This document shows, piece after piece, positions 52,339-60,536 of a DNA stretch of 64,000 nt. The stretch covers positions 124,001 to 188,000 of the forward strand of contig DASYPQ010000021.1 of the NCBI GenBank assembly GCA_036006425.1. The letters run 5' to 3'. The first letter of the stretch is position 1, and every line of letters starts with the position of its first letter. The notes beneath the pieces were generated by a model, which saw only the letters and a program-made list of their open reading frames with translations, was not told where the DNA came from and made no database searches. Source of the stretch: DASYPQ01 sp036006425. GTDB lineage: Bacteria > Planctomycetota > UBA1135 > GCA-002686595. Both the position numbers and the translations under genes were made by a program.

Positions 52339-53736
52339 CTACGAGGGTGTCCCGCCCTCGCGGCCGTGTGCGGCGAAGTCGCTCTCGAGGGCTTCCACGA
52401 ACGGGCGGATCCGGTCGAGCATCGCGTACGCGGCGGTGAACTGCGAGTTCTGCTCGTGCAGCTTGCGCCGGTAGCTGTCGGCGTCCCCGCGCGCGATCTC
52501 GAGACTCCTCATCAACTGGGCGATCTGCGACGGCCCCTCGAGCGTCGATTCGCCCGCGCCGGGCCCCTCGCCGAAGGTCGTGTCGACGAGCCCCGGCAAG
52601 TCGTCCACTCCGACGACGGGTCGCGCGACCTCGCGCAGCGCGATCGGGTTCTCCTGAATCGGGGTCGGCGCAGCTGCCGGCGCGCGGTCGGCGCTCACCG
52701 GCGCTGCCGTGGGCAGCGGCTCCGCCACGACCGGCCGCGGCGTGCGGGAGTCGACCGACGGCGGCCGAGCGCTCTTCGCGGGTGCGACGCGCGGAGCCGC
52801 GGCGATCGGGCGCGGCGTGTTCTCCTCGCGTCGCGCGATCGTCGCCTGCAATTTGATGATGTCGCGCGCGAGCTCCTCCGCGCGCGCGCGCACGCTCGAG
52901 GCGGAGGCCTCGGCTTCCGGATTCCGCTGCAAACCGACCCGGATGCTCTCCGCGATCTCGCGCGCGCTCTCGATCGTCGCGATTCGTTCGCGGGCCATTT
53001 CCTCCTGCTGCGCGTGCCACGCCGCCAGCCCCTGTTCGGAGCGGCTGATCCGATCGTAGACCGCCTGGAGGTTCTGCGCCCAGATCGCCGACTCGGCGTT
53101 CGGCGCCGCCGCGGACTCCGCGGCGCCCGCCCCGCGCGATTCGGACACGCCGCGCTCGCGCCGCGCGAGCTCCTGCGTCAACGACTCCAGGGCCTGGATG
53201 CGGCCCTCGAGAGTTCCGATCCAGCCGCGCTGTCGTTCGAGCTCGTCGCTCTTCTCCCTCTGGAAGATCTGGAGACTCTGCGCGAACCGATCGACCGTGG
53301 ATTCGGCGTCGTCCAGGATCGCCCCCTCGGTGACCGGGAGCCCCACGAACGAGGTCTCGTCGATGACGCCGAAGTTCGGATCGCCCGGCACGTCGCAGCT
53401 GTCCATCCACGAGAGCGCGTCGGCTTCCGCTGCCGCTTCGGGCGCGGCGCTGACCTCGGCCTCGGGAACGGAGGGCTCTTCGACGACGCGGATCCCCTCC
53501 GCGAATTCGTTGCGCAACTCGAACTCGCGCTGGTCGAACTCGGCGATCACCGCGTCGATCCGATCCTCGAGTCGCTTGTACGAGGAACAGCGCTCGTGGA
53601 CTCCGTCCGTCAGCTCCTGCGCGAGCCTGCGGAAGTACCCGCGGCGACTGCGGCCGAGCAGACGCCAGGTGATCGCTCCGCCCGCGAAGAGGGAGACGAT
53701 GCAACACAGGAGTTCTGCGGCGAGATGCGCGGGCAT
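52339..53736 (-). CDS. Membrane-anchored coiled-coil protein
   Basis: A 465-residue protein with an N-terminal transmembrane helix (LLCCIVSLFAGGAITWRLL) and a basic stop-transfer (GRSRRGYFRRL). Helical, coiled-coil-prone stretches follow (QIFQREKSDELERQRGWIGTL; RARAEELARDIIKLQATIA), then a Pro/Ala-rich linker and a final helix. It is not a recognised family. It is the last gene of the minus-strand polysaccharide/coiled-coil cluster, 109 bases after the glycosyltransferase. Its N-terminal layout resembles that of the 60.5-63.7 kb protein, suggesting the two act in the same membrane assembly. Confidence 0.75.
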   Translation of the reverse strand: MPAHLAAELLCCIVSLFAGGAITWRLLGRSRRGYFRRLAQELTDGVHERCSSYKRLEDRIDAVIAEFDQREFELRNEFAEGIRVVEEPSVPEAEVSAAPEAAAEADALSWMDSCDVPGDPNFGVIDETSFVGLPVTEGAILDDAESTVDRFAQSLQIFQREKSDELERQRGWIGTLEGRIQALESLTQELARRERGVSESRGAGAAESAAAPNAESAIWAQNLQAVYDRISRSEQGLAAWHAQQEEMARERIATIESAREIAESIRVGLQRNPEAEASASSVRARAEELARDIIKLQATIARREENTPRPIAAAPRVAPAKSARPPSVDSRTPRPVVAEPLPTAAPVSADRAPAAAPTPIQENPIALREVARPVVGVDDLPGLVDTTFGEGPGAGESTLEGPSQIAQLMRSLEIARGDADSYRRKLHEQNSQFTAAYAMLDRIRPFVEALESDFAAHGREGGTPS

Positions 53737-53845
53737 GGGACGATCGCACTCCCGAGCCGAGGAGGGGAGTCCCCGGTCGATCGGAAACCTTTTCGGACTG
53801 TCGCCGTCCCCTGCTGAAGACGAACTGCGGGGAATCGGCCTCGAT

Positions 53846-55270
53846 TCAGACCTTGCCCAGGCCGCGCCGCTCCATGTTCCCCCAGCCGCTCCGGTGCCCC
53901 ATCACGTACTCCCAGGAGGCCCGCACGCGCCACCAGGCCGTGATCTGGCGGTAGCCGACGTTCTCCATCAACGCCGCCGTCGCGAGGGAGACCAGATCCT
54001 TCGTGCGCCGGTAGGAGCGGAAGGCGATGTCGTCGAGGAGCACGGCCATCATCGAGAACATGATTCCGAGGCCCCCGACGAGGAGGATGAGCCCCAGCGC
54101 GAATTCGCCGTTGAGCTTCCCCATGAACCAGAACAGCGGGATCAGGAGGAGGCCGGACAATTCGACCAGCGGTCCGAGCACCTCGAACAGGAGGTAGCAG
54201 GGCATCGCGATCATGCCGACGGTGCCGTAGCGCGGCCGTCCGAGCATCCGACGATGGCGCCACAGGACATCGAGCAGGCCCTTGTGCCAGCGCATCCGCT
54301 GTCCGCGCAGGACGCGCAGCGTCTCGGGCACCTCCGTCCAGCAGACCGGCTCCGGAACGAAACGGATGCGGTAGTCGATCTTTGCGTCGGAGAGGCGCCG
54401 GTGCAGCCGCGCGACGAGCTCCATGTCCTCGCCCAGCGTGTCCGTCGCGAATCCCCCCACCTCGAGGAGCGTGTTGCGGTCGAACAAGCCGAATGCACCG
54501 GACACGATCAGGAGCCCGCCGGCCCAGCTCCACGCCATGCGCGAGAGCAGGAACGAGCGCATGTACTCGACGGCCTGGATGCGCGGGACGAGACCTCGCG
54601 GCATCGCGGGCCGCTCGATCCGTCCGTGGGCGATCTCGCAGCCATTGGCGATCCGGATCGTTCCTCCGACGGCCACCGTCCGGTTCGGGTCGCGGACGAA
54701 CGGTCGCACGGCGCGCAGGAGCGAGCTCGTGTCGAGGACGCAGTCGCCGTCGGTGATCGCGACCAGCGGATGCCGAGCGAAGTTCAGCCCGGCGTTGGCC
54801 GCGTCTGCCTTGCATCCGAAGTTCACCTTGTCGACGACCAGCAGGTTCTTGTGCCGCCTGGATTCGTAGACGCCCCGCACGGGCTGCGAGGGGATCCGGG
54901 GGACGTACGGCCGCCACACCTGGTACAGGTCGAAGCCCTCGATCAGCGTCTCGAGGGTCTTGTCCGTTGAGCCGTCGTTGACGATCACGACCTCGAATTC
55001 GGGGTAGTTGAGCGCCAGGAGCGAACCGACGGTCGCGGTGATGCCCGGCCCCTCGTTGTGGGCGGGGACGACGAGGGAGATCGGCGCGGTCAACGGCGAC
55101 TCCATGCGCCGGCGCGTCTCCTGCCACGGCACGCCGCGGACGAGACGCATCGTCTCGAGGAAGCCGAAGACGAGCAGCATGGCGTAGTACACGCCGAGCA
55201 GGCAGGAGTAGAGCAGGAAGACGTCGCTCCACACATCGGCGATCCACTGCACGATCGCGGAGGCGTTCAT
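53846..55270 (-). CDS. Family 2 processive glycosyltransferase (polysaccharide synthase)
   Basis: A 474-residue inner-membrane enzyme similar to cellulose, hyaluronan and poly-GlcNAc synthases. An N-terminal helix is followed by the GT-A domain with VVPAHNEGPGI, VIVNDGSTD, the metal site AITDGDCVLD, LGEDMELVARL (general base) and the Q-x-x-R-W motif as RGQRMRWHKG. Several transmembrane helices follow. QxxRW indicates processive synthesis coupled to export. The gene overlaps the HEAT gene (ATGA), and with the YaiO-like protein upstream points to a surface polysaccharide. The sugar is unknown. Confidence 0.9.
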   Translation of the reverse strand: MNASAIVQWIADVWSDVFLLYSCLLGVYYAMLLVFGFLETMRLVRGVPWQETRRRMESPLTAPISLVVPAHNEGPGITATVGSLLALNYPEFEVVIVNDGSTDKTLETLIEGFDLYQVWRPYVPRIPSQPVRGVYESRRHKNLLVVDKVNFGCKADAANAGLNFARHPLVAITDGDCVLDTSSLLRAVRPFVRDPNRTVAVGGTIRIANGCEIAHGRIERPAMPRGLVPRIQAVEYMRSFLLSRMAWSWAGGLLIVSGAFGLFDRNTLLEVGGFATDTLGEDMELVARLHRRLSDAKIDYRIRFVPEPVCWTEVPETLRVLRGQRMRWHKGLLDVLWRHRRMLGRPRYGTVGMIAMPCYLLFEVLGPLVELSGLLLIPLFWFMGKLNGEFALGLILLVGGLGIMFSMMAVLLDDIAFRSYRRTKDLVSLATAALMENVGYRQITAWWRVRASWEYVMGHRSGWGNMERRGLGKV

Positions 55271-56334
55271 GCGACCTGCGCGCGCACGGCGGTCCGGTTC
55301 GCGACCGGGGGGTCGCTCGCCCCGCCTTCTCGACCGGCGCTGGACAGTTCCTCCAGGAACGCCGTGATCCCTGGCTCCTTCATCTCCAGGAGCGCGCGGG
55401 CCGCCTCCATCCGCACCGGCCACGACGGGTCCACGAACGCCGCGCGCAGCGCCGGCAGGGAACCCGAACGGCCCAGCGTGCCGAGAGCCTTCGCCGCCTG
55501 GGCGCGCACCTCGGAGTTGTGATCGGACAGGAGCGAGTGCAACTCGGATTCGCAACGGCTCGACCCGATCGCGGCGAGCACGCGCGCGGTCTGCGCGCGC
55601 AGTCGCGACCGGATGCCGCGCGCGATCTCGCACAGGCGGTCCTCGGCTCGTCGGGGCTCCAACCAACGCATCGATTCGACCGCGGCCCGGCTCGCGTTCG
55701 AGTCGCGCGTGAGCTCGAGGTAGCGGAGGACCTCGATGCCGACGTCGTGCCCCGACCGGCACAGGGCCTCCAGGGCACGCCAGGCGATCGCCGGCTCGGG
55801 ATCCTCGAGCAACGGGATCAGGGCGACGAGCCCGAGGTCGTCGCCGATGTCCCCCAGCGCGTCGATGGCCGCGAGGCGCACGTTGATGTAGCGATCGTCG
55901 AGGAGCTCGAGCAGCGGCTCCACCGCGGCCGCCGGCCTCAGGAGCCCGAGGTTCGCCGCCGCCCGCCGGCGGGTCCGGGGCCGCAGCGCGAACAGACTCC
56001 GGATCTCGGGCTCGAGCAGGCCGAGCTGATCGCACAGGCAGGCGATGTTGGCGCAGTCCTGCGCGCGCAGGTCCATCGCGAACTGCATCAACACGTCGCG
56101 GACGATCCGCAGGTCGAAGGGTTGCAGGTTCTGCCGCAGCGCGGGCACGGCGTCCGCGTTCCCGATCGAGCGGAGGATGAGCGGCACGAGCACGCGCTGT
56201 CTGCGCTCGACGTGGTGCACGATCGCGATCCCGATCGTGTGCTGGATCACGAGAGCGAGGAAGAGCAGTGCGGCGAGGATCAGCGCCGCCAGGGCGACCG
56301 GTCCGATCCACGCATTGACGTTTCCGGGGAGCAC
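55267..56334 (-). CDS. Membrane-anchored HEAT-repeat protein
   Basis: A 355-residue protein with one N-terminal transmembrane helix (VALAALILAALLFLALVI) and a soluble domain of HEAT repeats (RRAAANLGLLRPAAAVEPLLELL; VRLAAIDALGDIGDD; IAWRALEALCRSG; VRAQAAKALGTLGR). The GTG start comes 2 bases after the upstream stop, and its stop overlaps the glycosyltransferase start. Its place between synthase and outer-membrane exporter suggests a periplasmic or cytoplasmic scaffold for the synthase complex, analogous in position only to polysaccharide co-polymerase partners. Confidence 0.8.
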   Translation of the reverse strand: MLPGNVNAWIGPVALAALILAALLFLALVIQHTIGIAIVHHVERRQRVLVPLILRSIGNADAVPALRQNLQPFDLRIVRDVLMQFAMDLRAQDCANIACLCDQLGLLEPEIRSLFALRPRTRRRAAANLGLLRPAAAVEPLLELLDDRYINVRLAAIDALGDIGDDLGLVALIPLLEDPEPAIAWRALEALCRSGHDVGIEVLRYLELTRDSNASRAAVESMRWLEPRRAEDRLCEIARGIRSRLRAQTARVLAAIGSSRCESELHSLLSDHNSEVRAQAAKALGTLGRSGSLPALRAAFVDPSWPVRMEAARALLEMKEPGITAFLEELSSAGREGGASDPPVANRTAVRAQVA

Positions 56335-56336
56335 GA

Positions 56337-58181
56337 TCAGAACTCCACCGTGAAGCCGAGCGCGAGCCCTTGCTTGTCGGAGGTCGACCGGTGGTCCTCG
56401 TAGTCGTAGGCGAGCGACACGCGCGTCCGACTCGAGCAGCGCCACTCGACGCCGGCGAACATCGTCAGCACCTCCGAGGTCTGGATGGCCTGACCCGCCG
56501 TGGTGGCGAGGAAGGACTCGCTGCCGTAGGCGACCCCGATCCTCGTGCGCACGGGACCCTCGGGGAAGAACTCGAGCCGCAGCGATCCGGCGTGACCATC
56601 GCCGGTGTCGGAGCTGTTCACGAAGTAGTACCGCGCCAGCAAGCTCTCGTTCGGGCCGCAGGGGAATTCGAAGCCCGGGGAGACGATGTCCGTGCGAACT
56701 CCGGCGGCGTAGGAGGTGTGCCGAAGGTGCAGGAGCGCCGTCGAGGAATCGCCGACACGGCGCGCGACCTCGACGTCCGCAGCCGAGCGCGCGACGACCT
56801 CGGCGTCGGGCCCGTACGTGTAGGCGGCGGACAGCGTCCAGGGATCGCTGACGCGCCAGGTGCAATCGGCGGTCGCCTGGACGTCGTCCGCTCCGAAGCG
56901 CTGGAAGCCGTCGATTCCCAGGCCGACCGTGAGGTCCGGGCACGCCCGCCACGCGAGGTGCGCCGTCTCCTGCGACCAGTCGTCCCCGGAACCGGTCAGC
57001 CGATCGAAGCGGAGCCCCGCGTCGAATCGGAAGCGGCCGGGCACTTCGGTCTGGTCGAGCCGCGACATCAAGTCGCGGACGTCGTGGCTCCAGGGGTCGA
57101 GCGAGAGGGCCTCGTCGCAGGCCTCGCGCGCACCGTCGATGTCCGTTCGCGCGGACCGGCTGTTCGCGATGCCGAGCCGATACTCCGTGTTCCACGGGTC
57201 GAGCTCCACCGCGGACGCGTACGCCCGCCCGGCTGCCGCGTCTCGCCCGAGACGCAGGAGCAGGGCGCCCTCGAGCCCGTGCACCTCCGCGGAGTCCGGA
57301 TGCCCGAGAAGAAGGCTCTCGATGTGCTTGCCAGCCTCGGCGAGATGCCCCAGGCGCACCTCGAGGGACGCGCGCCCGAGCTCCGCCTCCAGGTTGCCCG
57401 GCGAACGGCCGAGCGCGGACTCGTACTCCGCGAGTGCTTCCTCGACCCGAGCCAGGCGGATCAACGCAGTCGCGCGCGCGATGCGCGCTTCGGTGTCCTC
57501 GGGATGCTCGTCGAGTCGCGCCGCCAGGTCGGTCGCCGTCGCCTCGACCAACGCGCGGGCCGCGGCCTCCCGACCGCACGCGGAGAGGGCTCGCGCGCAG
57601 CCGAGTCGCGCGCGCGGATCCGCGGGCTCGCGCGCGAGAGCGCGCTCGAATTCGACCTGGGCCTCGGCGGCTCGCTCCGTCCGCAGGAGGACTTCGCCGA
57701 GGAGGAGCGACGCCTCGCGATCCATCGGCTGGACGGCCAACACCTCGCGCACCAGACGCTCGGCCTCCTCGAAACGGTTCTCGCGGAGCAGCGTCAGGGC
57801 CAAGCCCGTGGATGCGGCGACGTCGAGCGGCGCGACCTCGAGGACGCGCCGGTAGTCGACCTCCGCTTCCGGGTAGCGCGTGCTCCAGACGAAGACCTGC
57901 GCGCGGCCCTTCAAGGCGCCGAGGTCGCGCGGGTGCAGCGACAGGATCTCGGTGTACATCTTGAGCGCGCATTCGAGGTCGCCGCCCTGCGCGGCACGCC
58001 GAGCCATGGAGACGGTGGGCACCGGGCGACTCTGCGCGACGATCGGCGCGATCGCGCAGGCGATCGCCAGGCCGATCCGCACGGCCGATCCGGGGAAGGG
58101 CCGCCGGCGGAGCGCTCGCGGCGGCCGCGCGCCGCTGACGCGCTCGGATCGATGCTGCTCCCGACTAGGGATCCGGAACAT
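56337..58181 (-). CDS. TPR protein with YaiO-like outer-membrane beta barrel
   Basis: A 614-residue exported protein. After a basic N-terminus and hydrophobic signal (AVRIGLAIACAIAPIVAQS) come about nine TPR units (ALKMYTEILSLHPRDLGALK onward, to about residue 370). A C-terminal region of about 230 residues then alternates aromatic and polar positions and ends in GLALGFTVEF, as expected for an outer-membrane barrel of the YaiO type. In E. coli yaiO lies near the glycosyltransferase yaiP, and the arrangement is similar here. The likely job is guiding polysaccharide across periplasm and outer membrane. It overlaps the upstream coiled-coil gene by 17 bases. Confidence 0.82.
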   Translation of the reverse strand: MFRIPSREQHRSERVSGARPPRALRRRPFPGSAVRIGLAIACAIAPIVAQSRPVPTVSMARRAAQGGDLECALKMYTEILSLHPRDLGALKGRAQVFVWSTRYPEAEVDYRRVLEVAPLDVAASTGLALTLLRENRFEEAERLVREVLAVQPMDREASLLLGEVLLRTERAAEAQVEFERALAREPADPRARLGCARALSACGREAAARALVEATATDLAARLDEHPEDTEARIARATALIRLARVEEALAEYESALGRSPGNLEAELGRASLEVRLGHLAEAGKHIESLLLGHPDSAEVHGLEGALLLRLGRDAAAGRAYASAVELDPWNTEYRLGIANSRSARTDIDGAREACDEALSLDPWSHDVRDLMSRLDQTEVPGRFRFDAGLRFDRLTGSGDDWSQETAHLAWRACPDLTVGLGIDGFQRFGADDVQATADCTWRVSDPWTLSAAYTYGPDAEVVARSAADVEVARRVGDSSTALLHLRHTSYAAGVRTDIVSPGFEFPCGPNESLLARYYFVNSSDTGDGHAGSLRLEFFPEGPVRTRIGVAYGSESFLATTAGQAIQTSEVLTMFAGVEWRCSSRTRVSLAYDYEDHRSTSDKQGLALGFTVEF

Positions 58182-60420
58182 CCGGAGGCGGGGACGACCC
58201 GTCCTGGACCGGCGGCTCGATCCAGTCGCTGTTCCGAGCCGGATCGACGGGGATCTCGAGCGAGACGGGCGTGTCCGACGGCGCCTCCGAGGAGGACTCG
58301 GGCAGCGAGTCGGCGATCTCCGGGGCGGGGCTCACGAACTCGACGCGCGGCCTCTCGCCCACGGTCTCGGAGAAGCCTGCGGATTCGGAGCGAACGGAAG
58401 ACACGCGCGCGATCGACTCGGCGATGCACGAGCGCAGCTCGGTCGTGATCGACTGGATCATCTCGGCGACTTCCGTCAGGCTGCTGGCGAGGTTCCTGGA
58501 CCGCGCTTCGAGCGCCTTCTCGATCCTCGAGCCGATCTGCTCGAAGTTCGCCGCGAGCTCGCACTGGGCCGCACCGGCTGCCTGTTGCGAGTCCTGCGTC
58601 GACTTGTGCAATGCGGCCAGATGGTCGTGAGCCAGCTGCTCCAGGTGCGCCCGGAGTTGCTCGAGGATCGCCGCGAGTTCTCCCTTGGCGGTCCTCGTCG
58701 CTTCCGTCGTGCGCTCGCGGATCTGCTGGAACGAGGCCTGCTGCTCCCGCGAGTGCTTGTCGAACCGGGATCCGAGCTCGCCGAATCCGCCGGCGATCTC
58801 CCCGTGGCCGCGGCTCGTCAGGTCCGCGAGCAGCTTCAGGCTCTGTTGGAGCTCGTCGATGCGTCGGGCGACCTGCCCCTGGACCTGCTCCGAGAGCTGC
58901 TGGATCCCGGAGACCTGGTTCCGCTCGGAGAGAGCGATCCGGTCGTCGAGATCGTCGATGCCCTTCGCGACCTGCCCCTGGACCTGCTCCGAGAGCTGTT
59001 GGATCCCGGAGGCCTGGTTCCGTTCGGAGAGACCGATCCGGTCGTCGAGATCCTCGATGCCCTTCGCGAGCTGCCCCTGGACCTTCTCCGAGAGCTGCTG
59101 GATCCCGGAGGTCTGGTTCCGCTCGGAGAGAACGATCCGATTGTCGAGATCCTCGATGCCCTTCGCGACCTGTCCCTGGACCTGCTCGGAGAAATGCTGG
59201 ATCCCGGAGACCTGGTTCCGCTCGGCCAGGGTGATCCGGTTGTCGAGCTCTTCGAACTCGACGTGCAACGACTCCGCCTGGCTCTGGACCTGGCGTTCGA
59301 TGTTGATGCGCAAGTCGTTCAGGTCGGCGGACACCTGGCTCACGCTGAGGGCCAGGCGCTCGGACAGGCTCACCCATCCGTTCGCCAGCTTCTCCTGCTG
59401 GTTCTTGATCGTGGCCTCGATCCGCGCCGTGGTCTGCAGACTCTGCTCGATGCGTCCGACCGTCTTGTCCGAAGCGGAATTCAGGTGATCGAAACCTTCC
59501 TGGACGGCGAGCTGCTGGACCCGCAGCTGCTCCTTCATCAGCGCATGCATCTGACCGAGCGTCGCCTTCAGCTGCTGCTCGGTGTGATCCGACTGCTGGG
59601 CGATCGACGTCAAGCGCTGGTCGAGCGTCCCGAACTGCTGCTTCATGTAGACCTCGACGTGCTTGCCGAGCAGGTCGACGCTCGCGGCGAGACGGAACAG
59701 CGAGCCCGCGAAGTCGGGGTTCGACACGATCTCCGTCAGCTTCTTGATCCTGGTCTGGAGCTTGGCCACGTCCCCGGTCAGGGTCGTGTTCTCGAGCCGG
59801 ACGGTGTGGAGCGCCTTCAGCACGGCATGTCCGTCCACCGCGATCTCCTCGAGCCGCGCGGTCTCGCCGCTGACCGCGTCCAAGGAAGACTGGAGGTGCT
59901 GCAGCGTGTGCCGCAGGACGCTGAACGTGAACAGGAGTCCGCCGCCGACGAGAAGGATCCCGGAGGAGACGCGGGGGTCGAGCACGCGCTCGAGCACCTG
60001 CGGCAGCGGCGTCACGACGAGCGGGAGCGCGGCGAGAACGAGGCCGAGCGCCGTGATCATCAGGCCCGCGATCTGCCAGCCGGCGAAGGCCGACTTGCCG
60101 GCCGCCGGACGCCTCCGTTCTCCACTCCGCCTCCCCGAGCTCGAATCGGACTCGGCGGAACTCGGTTCGACGGCCGAGTCGGGGGTGATCACCGCGCCGT
60201 CTGCGGCCGCGTCCCCGCTCGCCTGCGGAGTTCCAGCCGGGTCGGCCTTCGACTCCTCCTTGCCGGACTCTTCGCTGCCGCCCTCGCCGTCGGGCGGCGT
60301 GAGGCCGAGCAACATGGCATTGGGATCCGATCCGACGCGCAGGAGATCGCTCAGGCTCGTGTCCTGAATCTTCGCCTGATCGCGCACCTTCGTCTGGGAC
60401 GGCTGTTCCGGTTCGGACAT
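58165..60420 (-). CDS. Large membrane-anchored coiled-coil protein with 33-residue repeats
   Basis: A 751-residue protein. The first 100 residues are acidic and disordered-looking. Two hydrophobic helices follow (IAGLMITALGLVLAALPLVV and SSGILLVGGGLLFTFSVL). The remaining region is long amphipathic helix similar in pattern to apolipoprotein-like or methyl-accepting signalling coiled coils. It contains four near-identical 33-residue units (LDNRITLAERNQVSGI type). The C-terminus is Pro/Ser-rich. No enzymatic motif is present. The position in the polysaccharide cluster suggests a trans-envelope spacer or scaffold, but this is inference. Confidence 0.8.
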   Translation of the reverse strand: MSEPEQPSQTKVRDQAKIQDTSLSDLLRVGSDPNAMLLGLTPPDGEGGSEESGKEESKADPAGTPQASGDAAADGAVITPDSAVEPSSAESDSSSGRRSGERRRPAAGKSAFAGWQIAGLMITALGLVLAALPLVVTPLPQVLERVLDPRVSSGILLVGGGLLFTFSVLRHTLQHLQSSLDAVSGETARLEEIAVDGHAVLKALHTVRLENTTLTGDVAKLQTRIKKLTEIVSNPDFAGSLFRLAASVDLLGKHVEVYMKQQFGTLDQRLTSIAQQSDHTEQQLKATLGQMHALMKEQLRVQQLAVQEGFDHLNSASDKTVGRIEQSLQTTARIEATIKNQQEKLANGWVSLSERLALSVSQVSADLNDLRINIERQVQSQAESLHVEFEELDNRITLAERNQVSGIQHFSEQVQGQVAKGIEDLDNRIVLSERNQTSGIQQLSEKVQGQLAKGIEDLDDRIGLSERNQASGIQQLSEQVQGQVAKGIDDLDDRIALSERNQVSGIQQLSEQVQGQVARRIDELQQSLKLLADLTSRGHGEIAGGFGELGSRFDKHSREQQASFQQIRERTTEATRTAKGELAAILEQLRAHLEQLAHDHLAALHKSTQDSQQAAGAAQCELAANFEQIGSRIEKALEARSRNLASSLTEVAEMIQSITTELRSCIAESIARVSSVRSESAGFSETVGERPRVEFVSPAPEIADSLPESSSEAPSDTPVSLEIPVDPARNSDWIEPPVQDGSSPPPDVPDP
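58852..59247 (-). repeat. Four tandem 99-bp coding repeats
   Basis: In-frame direct repeats at 59247-59149, 59148-59050, 59049-58951 and 58950-58852. Each encodes 33 residues starting L-D-N/D-R-I and containing ERNQ-x-SGIQ and a Q-V/L-A-K-G-I end. DNA identity between units is high, including synonymous positions, so the array expanded recently or is kept alike by gene conversion. Copy number could vary between strains and alter the length of the encoded coiled coil. Confidence 0.92.
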
Positions 60421-60536
60421 GCGGGGCGTGGGGTTGGGACCGTCGGGGACCGCGGCGGGGAGGAAACGCTCCCTTTCGTCGGATTTCTGCGGGCAGGACC
60501 TTGAGGGGGCACTCGCGCGGAGCGCGGCGGGATCGC

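Noticed and set aside
58852..59247. CRISPR-like array
   Set aside because: Units are 99 bp, contiguous without spacers, and encode an in-frame protein repeat.
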